From assembly GCA_946409405.1 (NCBI GenBank), contig CAMJWL010000010.1, positions 1-38,354 of the forward strand: a stretch of 38,354 nucleotides of DNA. Reading direction: 5' to 3'. A program made the position numbers and the translations under genes. A model generated the notes under the pieces. That model had not been told where the DNA came from, made no database searches, and saw only the letters and a list, made by a program, of their open reading frames with translations. Each line of letters opens with the position of its first letter. Position 1 is the first letter of the stretch. This stretch comes from an uncultured Bacteroidales bacterium (GTDB lineage: Bacteria; Bacteroidota; Bacteroidia; Bacteroidales; UBA3824). This document shows, in pieces, positions 15,917 to 23,390 of this stretch.

Positions 15917-17401
15917 TTAGTTTGTTTTTTTTGTCAATGATATAGTCTTGTCCGCCTTTTTCCAATTCATATTGAAACCATCCAAGGCGGCAGCAAAACC
16001 AATTTTTTCGTATCCTTCAACAGTAGATTTGCCAGAGGGGTTTGTCAACAAAACATCGGGCGATACGCTCCACACTTTGCCGTCCGCACCATCTTTTCCC
16101 TGCAACAAATGCACATTTGCCTTGCTAAAATCCATTTTAACAGCGCAGTTTGAAACAAAGAGATGCTCCTCTTTTTTCTTGAAGTCGCGCAGATGAGTGC
16201 GCCAGTTGCCAATAGTAATGCTTATCGGCGAATCGCCCATTACACGGCTAAAAATTCCCATCTCCGCCATCTGATGTTTTACATTGGAACCGCGTTGTGC
16301 AAGCCCAATAGTGCCGTCGTTGTTGACCGACATATTGGTGCGACATGGCGACACCATTCCAACATACATTCCATAACCTGTCCAATCAGTATCGTCGAGG
16401 CCGTCGAGGGTAATGTTGATAACGCCCTTGTTGCCCATCGGCGGTATGTGGGTGCATTTTGACGACATCAATTCCATCATTCCGCAGACAAATTTTTCCG
16501 AGCCTGCAAGTATGGACTTGTAACCGTCGGGCATTTTTACGACAGAGAGGTCGATAGTGCCGTTGTTTACAATATGACTGTCGCCGTAGCGCGTCATGCC
16601 GAGAAGAGTGCCGCTCGACCTGCCAAGCATAGTGCCGTTGTTAATAATTTCGTTGTATTCGCCGCCCGAAGTTATCATGCGGGCATCCTCCGACATCTGT
16701 ACATCAATGTTGATAGTGCCTTCGTTGATGAAAGACACATTGTCTGCCATGGAGCCCATGCCGCGCATACGGGTAAGGGGCGAACCCATGCCACCAAATT
16801 TTATCAAACCACGGTTGATGAAGGTGCTGTTTGCATTGCCGCAGAGCCCGAAGCCATACACGCGGAAATCAGCCGAAGGGTCGTGGTCGAAGACAATGAT
16901 AATCACGCCCTCGTTGACCAGCATATTGCCCTCGCCCTCGCTCATCATGCCCAAAAAACGCAGATATTGATAAGGGCGGTCGGGATTGGCCTGATTCTTA
17001 ATCTCATGGCGGTACTTCTCCACCATCGCCTTGGTGTGAATCTCTATGGTGTCGCGGTTGATGATGGTAACGTTGTTAACCTTGGAGGAGGTGTCCTGCA
17101 TGTCGCCGTTGAGCCTGATGGCGGCTATCGCGCTGCAATCGCGCACCACTTCGAGTTCGCGTCCCTTGCCCTTGATGATGGTGGTAACGCGGCGATAACT
17201 GAAATCGTCGGCATTCAGCCCCACAACGATCTTGTGTTGGTTGACGTATGTCTGTCCCGACTTGTCGATGACGACACCCCCGCTTGTCTGTTGAGATGAT
17301 TGCACGGCGGCAACTCTTTGGTTTCTTACCGATGAGCAAGAAACCAAAGGGGCAGCCAATACAATCAGCCACAACAACAGATAAGGCATTCTACTTAGCA
17401 T
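15917..17401 (-). CDS. Lipoprotein with N-x-G-x-I repeats (paralogue 1)
   Basis: This 494-residue protein has a lipoprotein signal ending 'VLAAPLVSC' (Cys22). The body consists of at least eight repeats centred on N-x-G-x-I ('VNEGVIIIV', 'INRGLIKF', 'INEGTINI', 'INNGTML', 'VNNGTIDL', 'GNKGVINI', 'NNDGTIGL'), spaced about 30-45 residues apart. This regular spacing suggests a beta-solenoid. The C-terminal region has 'WRTHLRDFKKKEEHLFV', shared with the next two genes. I recognise no named family. Its start overlaps the stop of paralogue 2 by 11 bp, so the two are translationally coupled. A start four codons later (MPYLLLW) is possible; the longer form keeps an Arg before the hydrophobic core. 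Confidence 0.85.
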   Translation of the reverse strand: MLSRMPYLLLWLIVLAAPLVSCSSVRNQRVAAVQSSQQTSGGVVIDKSGQTYVNQHKIVVGLNADDFSYRRVTTIIKGKGRELEVVRDCSAIAAIRLNGDMQDTSSKVNNVTIINRDTIEIHTKAMVEKYRHEIKNQANPDRPYQYLRFLGMMSEGEGNMLVNEGVIIIVFDHDPSADFRVYGFGLCGNANSTFINRGLIKFGGMGSPLTRMRGMGSMADNVSFINEGTINIDVQMSEDARMITSGGEYNEIINNGTMLGRSSGTLLGMTRYGDSHIVNNGTIDLSVVKMPDGYKSILAGSEKFVCGMMELMSSKCTHIPPMGNKGVINITLDGLDDTDWTGYGMYVGMVSPCRTNMSVNNDGTIGLAQRGSNVKHQMAEMGIFSRVMGDSPISITIGNWRTHLRDFKKKEEHLFVSNCAVKMDFSKANVHLLQGKDGADGKVWSVSPDVLLTNPSGKSTVEGYEKIGFAAALDGFNMNWKKADKTISLTKKTN

Positions 17402-18911
17402 TTAACAACGATACTGTTTGTTTGTCCTTGTCCCAATTGAGTTTTACACCTTCGCCTGAGGCTCTGAATACAAGATTGTCAAAACCAATGATTTCGTTGG
17501 TAAACCTCTTGTCTGCATTGTATATCAGCGCGTCCTCAGCAACACTGTATTGAGTACCAATAACGTAACTTTCGGTTTTTACCAAGTCGATGTAAGACTC
17601 AGTAAAATCGAGTCCAACGCCTTTTGCCACAAACAAATCCTTTGTAGCGGCAAAATCGCGGATACGGGTTTTCCAATGTCCCAACTTAACCTTGCACATA
17701 AGCGGCGGTTCTACGCTGAGAACCTTGGGGGTACACTTGAAACCAACTTCGCCCATGTCGAAATGCACAGGGCCAGTCTGCGAAACACTGATGATGCCGT
17801 CGTTGGTCATGCCCGCCGTGATGCGGTTGCCGCCGATAAGGTCATAAAGGAATCCGTAACCCTGAAATGCTGCATCAGAGGTGGCGTTGCCTTCGATTGC
17901 AATGTCGATGACGCCCTCGTTGACCATTGGCGGAATCACCTTGCGGTTTTGGTTATAGACATTGTACAAGCCGCAGACAAATTTCATGTCGTTGGTCAAT
18001 ATCGAGGTCTGACCTTCGGGAACGGGAACAACAGTAAGATTGATGTTGCCACGGTTGAGAACGGTATTGGTGCCGTAGTGAGTCATGCCAAACAGCGTAC
18101 CGGGAACGCGACCCTTCATCATGCCGTCGTTGATGATGGTGCAGCGGTTTTCGCCGCAGGTAATCATACGGCAATCTTCCGCCATGTCAACATTCATAAA
18201 CATATCGCCCTCATTGATGGCAGTTGCGCCCGCGCCTGTAATGGCGATGCAGCGCATACGAGTACGGCGCGAACCGTTGCCACTAAACTTGATAGTGCCC
18301 TTGTTGATAATTTGGCTGCCGGCACCACCCGCCATCGCAAAACAATACACCCAGATTGGAGTGTCGGGGTCGTGGTCGAAGTAAACCTCAATCGTGCCCT
18401 CGTTGATAATGGTGCAATTCTTGCCCGTGGAACACATGCCAAACATACGCACATATTCGATAGGACGGCCGGTCTCGTCTTCAATCTCCGGGTTAACGGT
18501 CTGCGATTCGTAGAGTTCCACAATCCTTTTGGTGTGGATTTCTATGGTGCCCTTGTTGACGAGCGTTACGTTGTCGATGCTCTTGGTGGTGTCCACCTCG
18601 TTTTGTCCGGCAAAATAGGGGATGTCGTTCATAGCGGCGCAGTCGGTAACGCGCTTCGACACCCAGCCCATGGCCTTCAACACGTTGGCATTGCGCTGAT
18701 AGATGAAGTCGCTCTCGTTAAGGCCAATCACAATCTTGCCCGTGTTGGTGATTGTAGAGCCTGAAACCGGACTGTTCATCTGCTCTGCCAGTGGGAGATC
18801 CGACTCGTTGTTTTTCTTGTTGTCGTTTTCGTCATCGTCCTTGCTACAAGAGGCAACGGTAAACAACAATGCAAAAATCAGCACACTATTTTTTAGTATT
18901 CTGAAATTCAT
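17391..18911 (-). CDS. Lipoprotein with N-x-G-x-I repeats (paralogue 2)
   Basis: The ORF-track start at 18941 adds ten residues before 'MNFRILKNSVLIFALLFTVASC', a typical lipoprotein signal, so the ATG at 18911 is preferred. After Cys22 comes an acidic/Asn tail ('SKDDDENDNKKNNES'), the Bacteroidetes surface-export type. The body has the same repeats as its neighbours ('VNKGTIEI', 'INEGTIEV', 'INKGTIKF', 'INEGDMFM', 'INDGMM', 'LNRGNINL', 'VNEGVIDI', 'TNDGIISV') and the shared 'WKTRIRDFAATKDLFV' motif near residue 410. 'VYFDHDPDTPIWVYCFAMAGG' aligns with equivalent segments of the other two paralogues. Function is unknown; probably surface-exposed. Confidence 0.86.
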   Translation of the reverse strand: MNFRILKNSVLIFALLFTVASCSKDDDENDNKKNNESDLPLAEQMNSPVSGSTITNTGKIVIGLNESDFIYQRNANVLKAMGWVSKRVTDCAAMNDIPYFAGQNEVDTTKSIDNVTLVNKGTIEIHTKRIVELYESQTVNPEIEDETGRPIEYVRMFGMCSTGKNCTIINEGTIEVYFDHDPDTPIWVYCFAMAGGAGSQIINKGTIKFSGNGSRRTRMRCIAITGAGATAINEGDMFMNVDMAEDCRMITCGENRCTIINDGMMKGRVPGTLFGMTHYGTNTVLNRGNINLTVVPVPEGQTSILTNDMKFVCGLYNVYNQNRKVIPPMVNEGVIDIAIEGNATSDAAFQGYGFLYDLIGGNRITAGMTNDGIISVSQTGPVHFDMGEVGFKCTPKVLSVEPPLMCKVKLGHWKTRIRDFAATKDLFVAKGVGLDFTESYIDLVKTESYVIGTQYSVAEDALIYNADKRFTNEIIGFDNLVFRASGEGVKLNWDKDKQTVSLLNAK

Positions 18912-18933
18912 TTTTTTTCTAATTAGTATTTGA

Positions 18934-20223
18934 TTATACAATCGTCAATGTATCGCCGCGCTGCTTGGCGTCTTCGGTCTGATAGACCAAAGTCTTCGGG
19001 TCTGCCTTGGCGGGCTTGCCGTCGAAGGTAAGGCGCATATCGCTGAGGTCGAGGTTTGCGCTGTGGCAAGCAAACAAGTCCTTGGTGTTGGCAAAATCGC
19101 GCTCGCGAGTGTTCCAGGCAACCACCTTCATCTTGACGGGGTTGTCGGTCTTGAGTTGCATATTGATGCCCAGTTCGGCGGTGATGTACTTCTGCGGGCC
19201 TTCTTGCGTAACCTCCACAGTGCCTTCGTTGGATACGTAGCGCGTGGGGGTCTGCCCATCGTCCTTGTTCTCCATCTGATAGTAGAAACCAAAGGCAATT
19301 GCCTCGGGACCGCTCTCCTGAGAACCAACAAGGTGAACTTTGATTTTGCCACGGTTTACTATGGGCGCAGGGAGCATCGTGCCGGGACGGAAATGCTCGT
19401 ACATGCCAGTAGCCATAGGCGGGAAGTTGAAGAGGTACGGAATCTTGCCCTCGATGAGTGTTGCGATGGAAGTAACGTCTATCTCGCCATCGTTCATCAT
19501 GTGGGTGCCGGTAACGCTGCCCATGGTCATCACACGACCACGGACACGTATCTTTATCTTGCCCTCCTTCTTGTTCCACAGCGAGCCGTTCATGCCGGCG
19601 GTGTGGAGGATGCGGGTTTGGAACGCGCGATCCACATCTACGGTGATAAGTCCCTCGTTGATTACTTGAAGATTGTTTGCCACGCCGCCAACGCCGCGCA
19701 CAAGCGACTGCCACGAACCATTGCCATAGAAGTGGATTTCGCCCCTGTTGATGAGTTGCGAATTGGCCTCCGCCCACATTGCACAGCAATACATAGTGGT
19801 CTCGGCATCGGCATCGTGATCCATATAGATGTTGATGACGCCATCGTTGACAAGCACCGAATTTTCGCCCGCCGCCATTGCATAGCCACGAAGCGCGTCC
19901 ACATGGTAATCGGGGTCGCCCTTTGCCATGTTGCGAATATGCTCGGCGTAGAGATCCTTGAAGTGCAGGTCGATGACACCCTTGTTGACCAAGGTGGCAT
20001 TAGGAGCCAGCATCATGTCGCCCGGCGAATTTGGGTCTTCCGTAAGCGCCACAAATCCGCAAATCACGTTGTTCTGCAACTTACGACTGATATTAAACTG
20101 CGCTCCGGCAGCATAACGATATATAAACAAGTTGCGCTCCGATGGGTCGGTAATGTCGAGGTGTTGCTCGTTGACAGCATACACACCCTTGCCCACAAAT
20201 ATAGCCTGATTCGTAGTATTCAT
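18934..20223 (-). CDS. N-x-G-x-I repeat protein lacking a signal peptide (paralogue 3)
   Basis: This 429-residue protein is clearly related to the next two genes: repeats 'VNKGVIDL', 'VNDGVINI', 'INRGEIHF', 'INEGLITV', 'MNDGEIDV', 'VNRGKIKV', 'SNEGTVEV', the segment 'IYMDHDADAETTMYCCAMWAE', and the C-terminal motif 'WNTRERDFANTKDLFA'. Unlike them it begins 'MNTTNQAIFVGKGVYAV' with no signal peptide or lipobox. The 30-bp gap upstream has no in-frame start that would supply one. It may stay in the cytoplasm, or have lost its signal by truncation of an ancestral N-terminus: paralogue 2 has an equivalent 'KIVIGLNESDFIYQRNA' region after its signal. Confidence 0.85.
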   Translation of the reverse strand: MNTTNQAIFVGKGVYAVNEQHLDITDPSERNLFIYRYAAGAQFNISRKLQNNVICGFVALTEDPNSPGDMMLAPNATLVNKGVIDLHFKDLYAEHIRNMAKGDPDYHVDALRGYAMAAGENSVLVNDGVINIYMDHDADAETTMYCCAMWAEANSQLINRGEIHFYGNGSWQSLVRGVGGVANNLQVINEGLITVDVDRAFQTRILHTAGMNGSLWNKKEGKIKIRVRGRVMTMGSVTGTHMMNDGEIDVTSIATLIEGKIPYLFNFPPMATGMYEHFRPGTMLPAPIVNRGKIKVHLVGSQESGPEAIAFGFYYQMENKDDGQTPTRYVSNEGTVEVTQEGPQKYITAELGINMQLKTDNPVKMKVVAWNTRERDFANTKDLFACHSANLDLSDMRLTFDGKPAKADPKTLVYQTEDAKQRGDTLTIV

Positions 20224-20253
20224 AATTGATTCTTTTTGATTTTAATGTAAGGG

Positions 20254-21144
20254 TTACTTAACGGGACGGATGAGTCGTCCGCCAAAACGGCGAGCATAGT
20301 GCAAATGCGGCTCGGTTTCCTCATACGAATTTTTTGGGTTTTCGTGATTTTCGGCTGTGAAAAACAACATGTAGGCGAAACCCGTGCTTGCGCCCACACC
20401 GTCGGCGGTAACGTCGTACTTCAAGGTGGAAGACCAGTAGTAACCCTGTTCGCCTACCCAGTGCCTGTCTTGCTGCCCACGGTCGCCACCGGCGGGAAGG
20501 AAGATAGAATTGCCGTTGCGTTTGCTCGTCATGCGCTTGCCTATTACGCCAGCCACAGTGTCCCATACGGATGTGCAGTTGTCGCAGAGTTCCTTGATGT
20601 CCTCTTTGGTGGGCATACGCCAGCCATCGCCCCAGAGCAAGATGGCGGCATCGTCGGCGTCGTCGAGTTTGGTCTTGTTGTCGCCCACAAAATTGCCGTC
20701 CACATACCAGTTGCTTGCGGGATTGGTCTGCTCGTTGGAACCGTCTGCGCCATCGGCAATCTGATATTTTGTGAATCCGTACCACAAATTATAGCCCGCC
20801 GTGGCATCATTCCACTTGTAGTCGCCGAGGAAGAAAGGACGTCCGTCGGCGGGCGAAGTGCCAAACCCAACAGTCTCGCCCCATGCGAAATAGAGACCAA
20901 TCTCCGATTCGGAGGCTGCGCCAATGTTCATGGAAGCCCACTTGGTGCCGCTTGGCAATCCCAAATCCACCGCCTCGTGGCTAATCTCCGGCATAGGGAG
21001 TTTTTCCTCGAAAAAGGCTTTTTTGGGGTCTTCAATGTTTTCGTCGTCATCCTCGTCGTCATCTTTGGAACACGAGGAAGCCAACGTTACTGCCAAAGCA
21101 AGCGTCAACAAGCCTGCCGCACGTCTTAAATAATTGATTTTCAT
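20254..21144 (-). CDS. Surface lipoprotein with FISUMP domain (second copy)
   Basis: This 296-residue protein has the lipoprotein signal 'MKINYLRRAAGLLTLALAVTLASSC' (Cys25), an acidic tail 'SKDDDEDDDENIED' and a full FISUMP domain: 'AVDLGLPSGTKWASMNIGA', 'YFAWGET', 'LWGDGWRMPTKEDIKELC', 'NGNSIFLPAGG', 'GYYWSSTLKYD' and final 'RLIRPVK'. It is similar in layout to the shorter FISUMP lipoprotein at 7703-8392. It heads the run of surface-protein genes, 30 bp before N-x-G-x-I paralogue 3, and follows a cupin gene after 32 bp. The role of FISUMP proteins is not established; a surface location is the safest statement. Confidence 0.87.
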   Translation of the reverse strand: MKINYLRRAAGLLTLALAVTLASSCSKDDDEDDDENIEDPKKAFFEEKLPMPEISHEAVDLGLPSGTKWASMNIGAASESEIGLYFAWGETVGFGTSPADGRPFFLGDYKWNDATAGYNLWYGFTKYQIADGADGSNEQTNPASNWYVDGNFVGDNKTKLDDADDAAILLWGDGWRMPTKEDIKELCDNCTSVWDTVAGVIGKRMTSKRNGNSIFLPAGGDRGQQDRHWVGEQGYYWSSTLKYDVTADGVGASTGFAYMLFFTAENHENPKNSYEETEPHLHYARRFGGRLIRPVK

Positions 21145-21176
21145 GCTCGAAAATGGTTTGTTTGCGAATTGATGTT

Positions 21177-21518
21177 TTATTTCTTATCCCACGGAAATTC
21201 AGTTTTGATTGGAGAGAAAACGTCGATTGCTTCGGTTTCGCCTACTGCCACGAAAGCGTGCGGCACGTTGGCGGGAACAAGATAGGCGTCGCCAGCCTTG
21301 AGATGGAATACTTCTTCGCCAATTGTGAGTTCGAAGCCGCCCTTGATGCAATAGCCAAACTGCTCCTGAGGATGGGTGTGCATGCCTACAACAGACTTGT
21401 CAGACATATTCCAATGAAGTACGTTCATATTTTTGCCGCTTGCAAAATCCTGACGTACAACGCCTTTGCCCATATCGACCTTTGCAATTTGGTCGTGGAA
21501 GAATACAGATTTGTTCAT
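21177..21518 (-). CDS. Small cupin-domain protein
   Basis: This 113-residue protein is a single cupin barrel. Motif 1 is 'GMHTHPQEQFGYCIKGGFEL', with two His and a Gln/Glu as likely metal ligands. Motif 2 is 'AGDAYLVPANVPHAFVAV', with the last ligand His. Small cupins of this type bind a divalent metal and act as sugar isomerases, dioxygenases or ligand sensors; nothing here decides which. It is the most upstream gene of the minus-strand run and faces a 537-bp AT-rich gap that must hold its promoter. The best -7 candidate on that strand, TATAATTG at about 21,557-21,564, lacks a good -33 box. Confidence 0.85.
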   Translation of the reverse strand: MNKSVFFHDQIAKVDMGKGVVRQDFASGKNMNVLHWNMSDKSVVGMHTHPQEQFGYCIKGGFELTIGEEVFHLKAGDAYLVPANVPHAFVAVGETEAIDVFSPIKTEFPWDKK

Positions 21519-21760
21519 AATCTAATAGATTTAATTTTTGTTGATTACTTTCTATGCAATTATACGCAAAAAAAACGTAAAATGTTTCACTTTTCCGCTT
21601 CAATAAAGAATAGATTATTTATAATATACTGATACTCAATCGGAAAAAAAATTTGGAAAAAATAGATTTAATGATTTGTTAACATAATTAAGGATAAGTT
21701 AACGTTTGGGGATGCAGCGGCAAAAAAACAACGGGTACAGCAATTTCATTTAAGTTTTTT

Positions 21761-21959
21761 AACACCGAATTAAACAAATAAAACGAATTTGTCTTACAGA
21801 AAGTTACATTAAACAAAGTGCCGCAAGCGGCAGCGAATTTAACGAATATAAAAATTGCAGAGGTGTATTCGTTAAATTCGTAAAATTAAAAATTAACTTG
21901 TTGATTTTTAATTTATTAGTTTAATAAATTATTTTGTTTTATTCGTTTAATGCGTTGTT
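21761..21959. repeat. Nested inverted-repeat (MITE-like) element in the 537-bp gap
   Basis: Outer arms at 21761-21787 and 21933-21959 are inverted copies (27 bp, four mismatches, core ATTAAACrAATAAAAC). Inside lies a second, perfect 15-bp inverted repeat, CGAATTTAACGAATA at 21834-21848 and its complement at 21866-21880, plus a small TGCCG/CGGCA hairpin. No ORF is present. The right arm shares TATTCGTTTAATsCGTTGT with the palindrome at 5450-5489. I see no clear target-site duplication. The remainder of the gap (21519-22055) is AT-rich and holds only a promoter near its right end. Confidence 0.6.
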
Positions 21960-21995
21960 AAATGAAATTACCGTGTACAACAGGAAACAAAAAAA

Positions 21996-22027
21996 TTTGG
22001 TGTTAATTATAAAATACGCTAATATTG
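21996..22027 (+). promoter_or_regulatory. Promoter for the HI0074-like remnant
   Basis: TTTG at 21996-21999 and TAATATTG at 22020-22027 are 20 bp apart. The -7 box has one mismatch to TAnnTTTG and is the same octamer as in the phage early promoter. The ATG of the remnant gene lies 28 bp downstream. Confidence 0.5.
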
Positions 22028-22055
22028 CAATGTAAAAACAACTCTTGATAATATT

Positions 22056-22247
22056 ATGAGCGACATCAGATGGATACAGAGGCTTGAAAACCTCGAAAAA
22101 GCCAATGCGCTGGTACAGGAAGTGGTCATCAACAATCCCGCCAACACATTGTCTGAACTCGAAAAGCAAGGTTTGATACAGAGGGAAGAAAACCGCCACC
22201 ACAGATATTTTGTAGCATTATGTTTGGCTTGTCAGACAATACAATAG
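22056..22247 (+). pseudogene. Remnant of HI0074-family nucleotidyltransferase-associated protein
   Basis: The first 25 residues ('DIRWIQRLENLEKANALVQEVV') and 'LSELEKQGLIQ' match the N-terminal helices of HI0074-like proteins, also called nucleotidyltransferase substrate-binding or HEPN-like. These are normally about 130 residues and pair with a MNT nucleotidyltransferase. Here the frame then runs into 'REENRHHRYFVALCLACQTIQ' and stops at 63 residues, so most of the helical domain is gone. The nucleotidyltransferase ATG lies inside the 3' end of this ORF, consistent with an internal deletion that joined the two genes. It has a plausible promoter but is unlikely to make a working partner. Confidence 0.65.
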
Positions 22248-22492
22248 AGGAAATCACGGGCGTATTCAGGCAGCATCCCGAGATAGACAAAGTGCTCATC
22301 TTTGGCTCGCGGGCAAAGGGATGTTACAGGGAAGGATCCGACATTGATTTGGCACTTTTTGGCGACAAAATCAATAGACGAATCCTTCTCAAAATATCAT
22401 GCGACATCGATGATTTAGAAATGTTATATATACCCCCCATAAATCGACCCGTATCTTCCCTCGCCCCACCCACACCCCGCCTAACACCCTGA
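22220..22492 (+). pseudogene. Truncated MNT-type nucleotidyltransferase
   Basis: The N-terminal two thirds is a minimal nucleotidyltransferase: 'VLIFGSRAKGCYREGSDIDLALFG' holds the G-S-x(n)-D-x-D motif with both metal-binding Asp residues. Homology seems to stop after 'DIDDLEMLY' (about 22,429), where full-length members continue with an aspartate-containing strand ('F-D-L-S') and a final helix. The last 20 residues ('IPPINRPVSSLAPPTPRLTP') are low-complexity and come from a C-rich stretch. The third catalytic acidic residue is therefore missing. With the decayed HI0074-like gene just upstream, this is a dead MNT/HEPN-type toxin-antitoxin-like pair at the edge of the prophage. Confidence 0.7.
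22458..22478 (-). other. Canonical G-quadruplex motif in a C-rich, G-poor segment
   Basis: On the minus strand this reads GGGGTGTGGGTGGGGCGAGGG: four G-runs of 3-4 with loops of 3, 1 and 3 bases, which meets the usual G4 pattern. It lies in a segment of about 100 bp (22,433-22,535) that is roughly half C and almost free of G on the plus strand, unlike anything else in the window. Confidence 0.7.
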
Positions 22493-22642
22493 CACAAACC
22501 ACTTTCCGCCACTCACCATCTTCACCCCTCCTCAAAACGAAATGTTCATTATAATGAATTTTATGTGAATTTTGGCCTGAATAAGGGCGGGTAAATGCGA
22601 ATAACGGTTAATTGGGCTAAGTAGTTAATAATCATTGAAGAT

Positions 22643-22692
22643 AGCGGCTGTTTTGCTGTGCTGATGACAGTATGGCAAAACAGCCGCTTTTT
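22643..22692 (+). terminator. Strong intrinsic terminator at the prophage edge
   Basis: A perfect 14-bp stem (AGCGGCTGTTTTGC / GCAAAACAGCCGCT) with an 18-nt loop is followed by a T5 run on the plus strand. It would block transcription coming from the decayed host genes into the prophage. Confidence 0.85.
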
Positions 22693-22697
22693 GTGTT

Positions 22698-22754
22698 TGG
22701 ACGGACAGTAGGACGGACAGTTTGGACGGACAAATAAAACAACTTGGACGGACA
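22698..22754 (+). repeat. Four direct repeats of GGACGGACA, probable transposase end-binding sites
   Basis: Copies of (T/A)GGACGGACA start at 22698, 22710, 22723 and 22745, all in the same orientation. They lie just inside the proposed left end and about 200 bp beyond the 3' end of the repressor gene. Mu-type transposases bind several such sites near each phage end, so this is the best candidate for the left-end array. Repressor operators are a less likely alternative because the early promoter has a different palindrome. Confidence 0.65.
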
Positions 22755-22952
22755 AAACCGTATTTTCAGGGGGTGGCGAGTTGACAAACAAAAAAGCGGT
22801 TTTCTGACGAGTTCAAAACCGAACAATACAGAAAACAAAATGAGTTGTTTTGCGGAGTTTTGACGCAATATTCTGACAATAAGCGCATTATACAAAAAAT
22901 CGGGCAAAAACTCTCAAAAAGCCCTTTTTCGGCTCACCGGGAAGGGGGTAGG

Positions 22953-23354
22953 CTACGCTTCGTTTTTACCAAGACGGGATTCAAGGGTGGTGATCTTGGC
23001 GGTCAAATCCTTGATAATATGCGCCTGTGTGTTGATGGTGTCGAGCATACTGCCCTTTTCGCCGTCTTCCAACGGCGTTACAACAGGATTACAAGGCGGT
23101 TCGGATGCCGTTGGTGTCTTCAACATCGAACCATTGCCTGTAAGAAGCCATTCGGCTGAAATGTCAGGATATTCAGTAATTAAACCGGCAAGTAAATCAG
23201 CACCAACATTCATCCTTTCTTTCAGAATTTCTGTAAATTTTTGCTGAGATATGCCGAATTTTAGAGACAAATCTCCCTTCGTAAGCCCATTATCTCGTTC
23301 TAAAATCATATTTATAGCCGATATGAACCTACTATTAATAAGCGATTTACACAT
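22953..23354 (-). CDS. Phage repressor with N-terminal HTH
   Basis: This 133-residue protein has an XRE/CI-like helix-turn-helix in the first 65 residues ('LTKGDLSLKFGISQQKFTEILKERMNV') and the 'YPDISAEWLLTGNGSML' tail that is very common in Bacteroidetes phage-type regulators. The C-terminal 40 residues ('MLDTINTQAHIIKDLTAKITTLESRL') form a short coiled coil, likely for oligomerisation. It is divergently transcribed from the early operon across a gap with a palindromic operator, the position of the Mu c repressor. The predicted role is maintenance of lysogeny by blocking the early promoter. Confidence 0.88.
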   Translation of the reverse strand: MCKSLINSRFISAINMILERDNGLTKGDLSLKFGISQQKFTEILKERMNVGADLLAGLITEYPDISAEWLLTGNGSMLKTPTASEPPCNPVVTPLEDGEKGSMLDTINTQAHIIKDLTAKITTLESRLGKNEA

Positions 23355-23390
23355 TTTCTTGAAAATAATTTAAAAATTTCTGTAAAAATA

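Larger units (their letters stand above)
22493..22952. other. Non-coding region spanning the host/prophage boundary
   Basis: No convincing gene is seen here; the ORF-track entries are low-complexity or shadows. Contents from left to right: the end of the C-rich stretch, a perfect 14-bp palindrome TTCATTATAATGAA (22545-22558), a strong terminator hairpin, the GGACGGACA array, and about 200 bp of leader downstream of the repressor stop. The distance from the array to the repressor stop is similar to the distance from the left end of phage Mu to its c gene. Confidence 0.6.

Noticed and set aside
19063-20229. 388-residue plus-strand ORF and similar long ORFs opposite the repeat-protein genes (17550-18764, 16574-17299)
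   Set aside because: These mirror the three repeat paralogues, which have lipoprotein signals and conserved repeats on the minus strand.
22422-22440. Prophage left end exactly at the nucleotidyltransferase break
   Set aside because: Possible, but the neighbouring HI0074-like gene is already decayed and the repeat array and repressor distance fit an end near 22,692 better; kept as the alternative.
22698-22754. Possible CRISPR array
   Set aside because: The repeats are only 9-10 bp with gaps of 2-13 bp, far from CRISPR repeat/spacer dimensions, and there are no cas genes.
22561-22907. ORFs at 22561-22791 and 22632-22907 on the minus strand
   Set aside because: They run through the terminator hairpin and the GGACGGACA array and have low-complexity translations.
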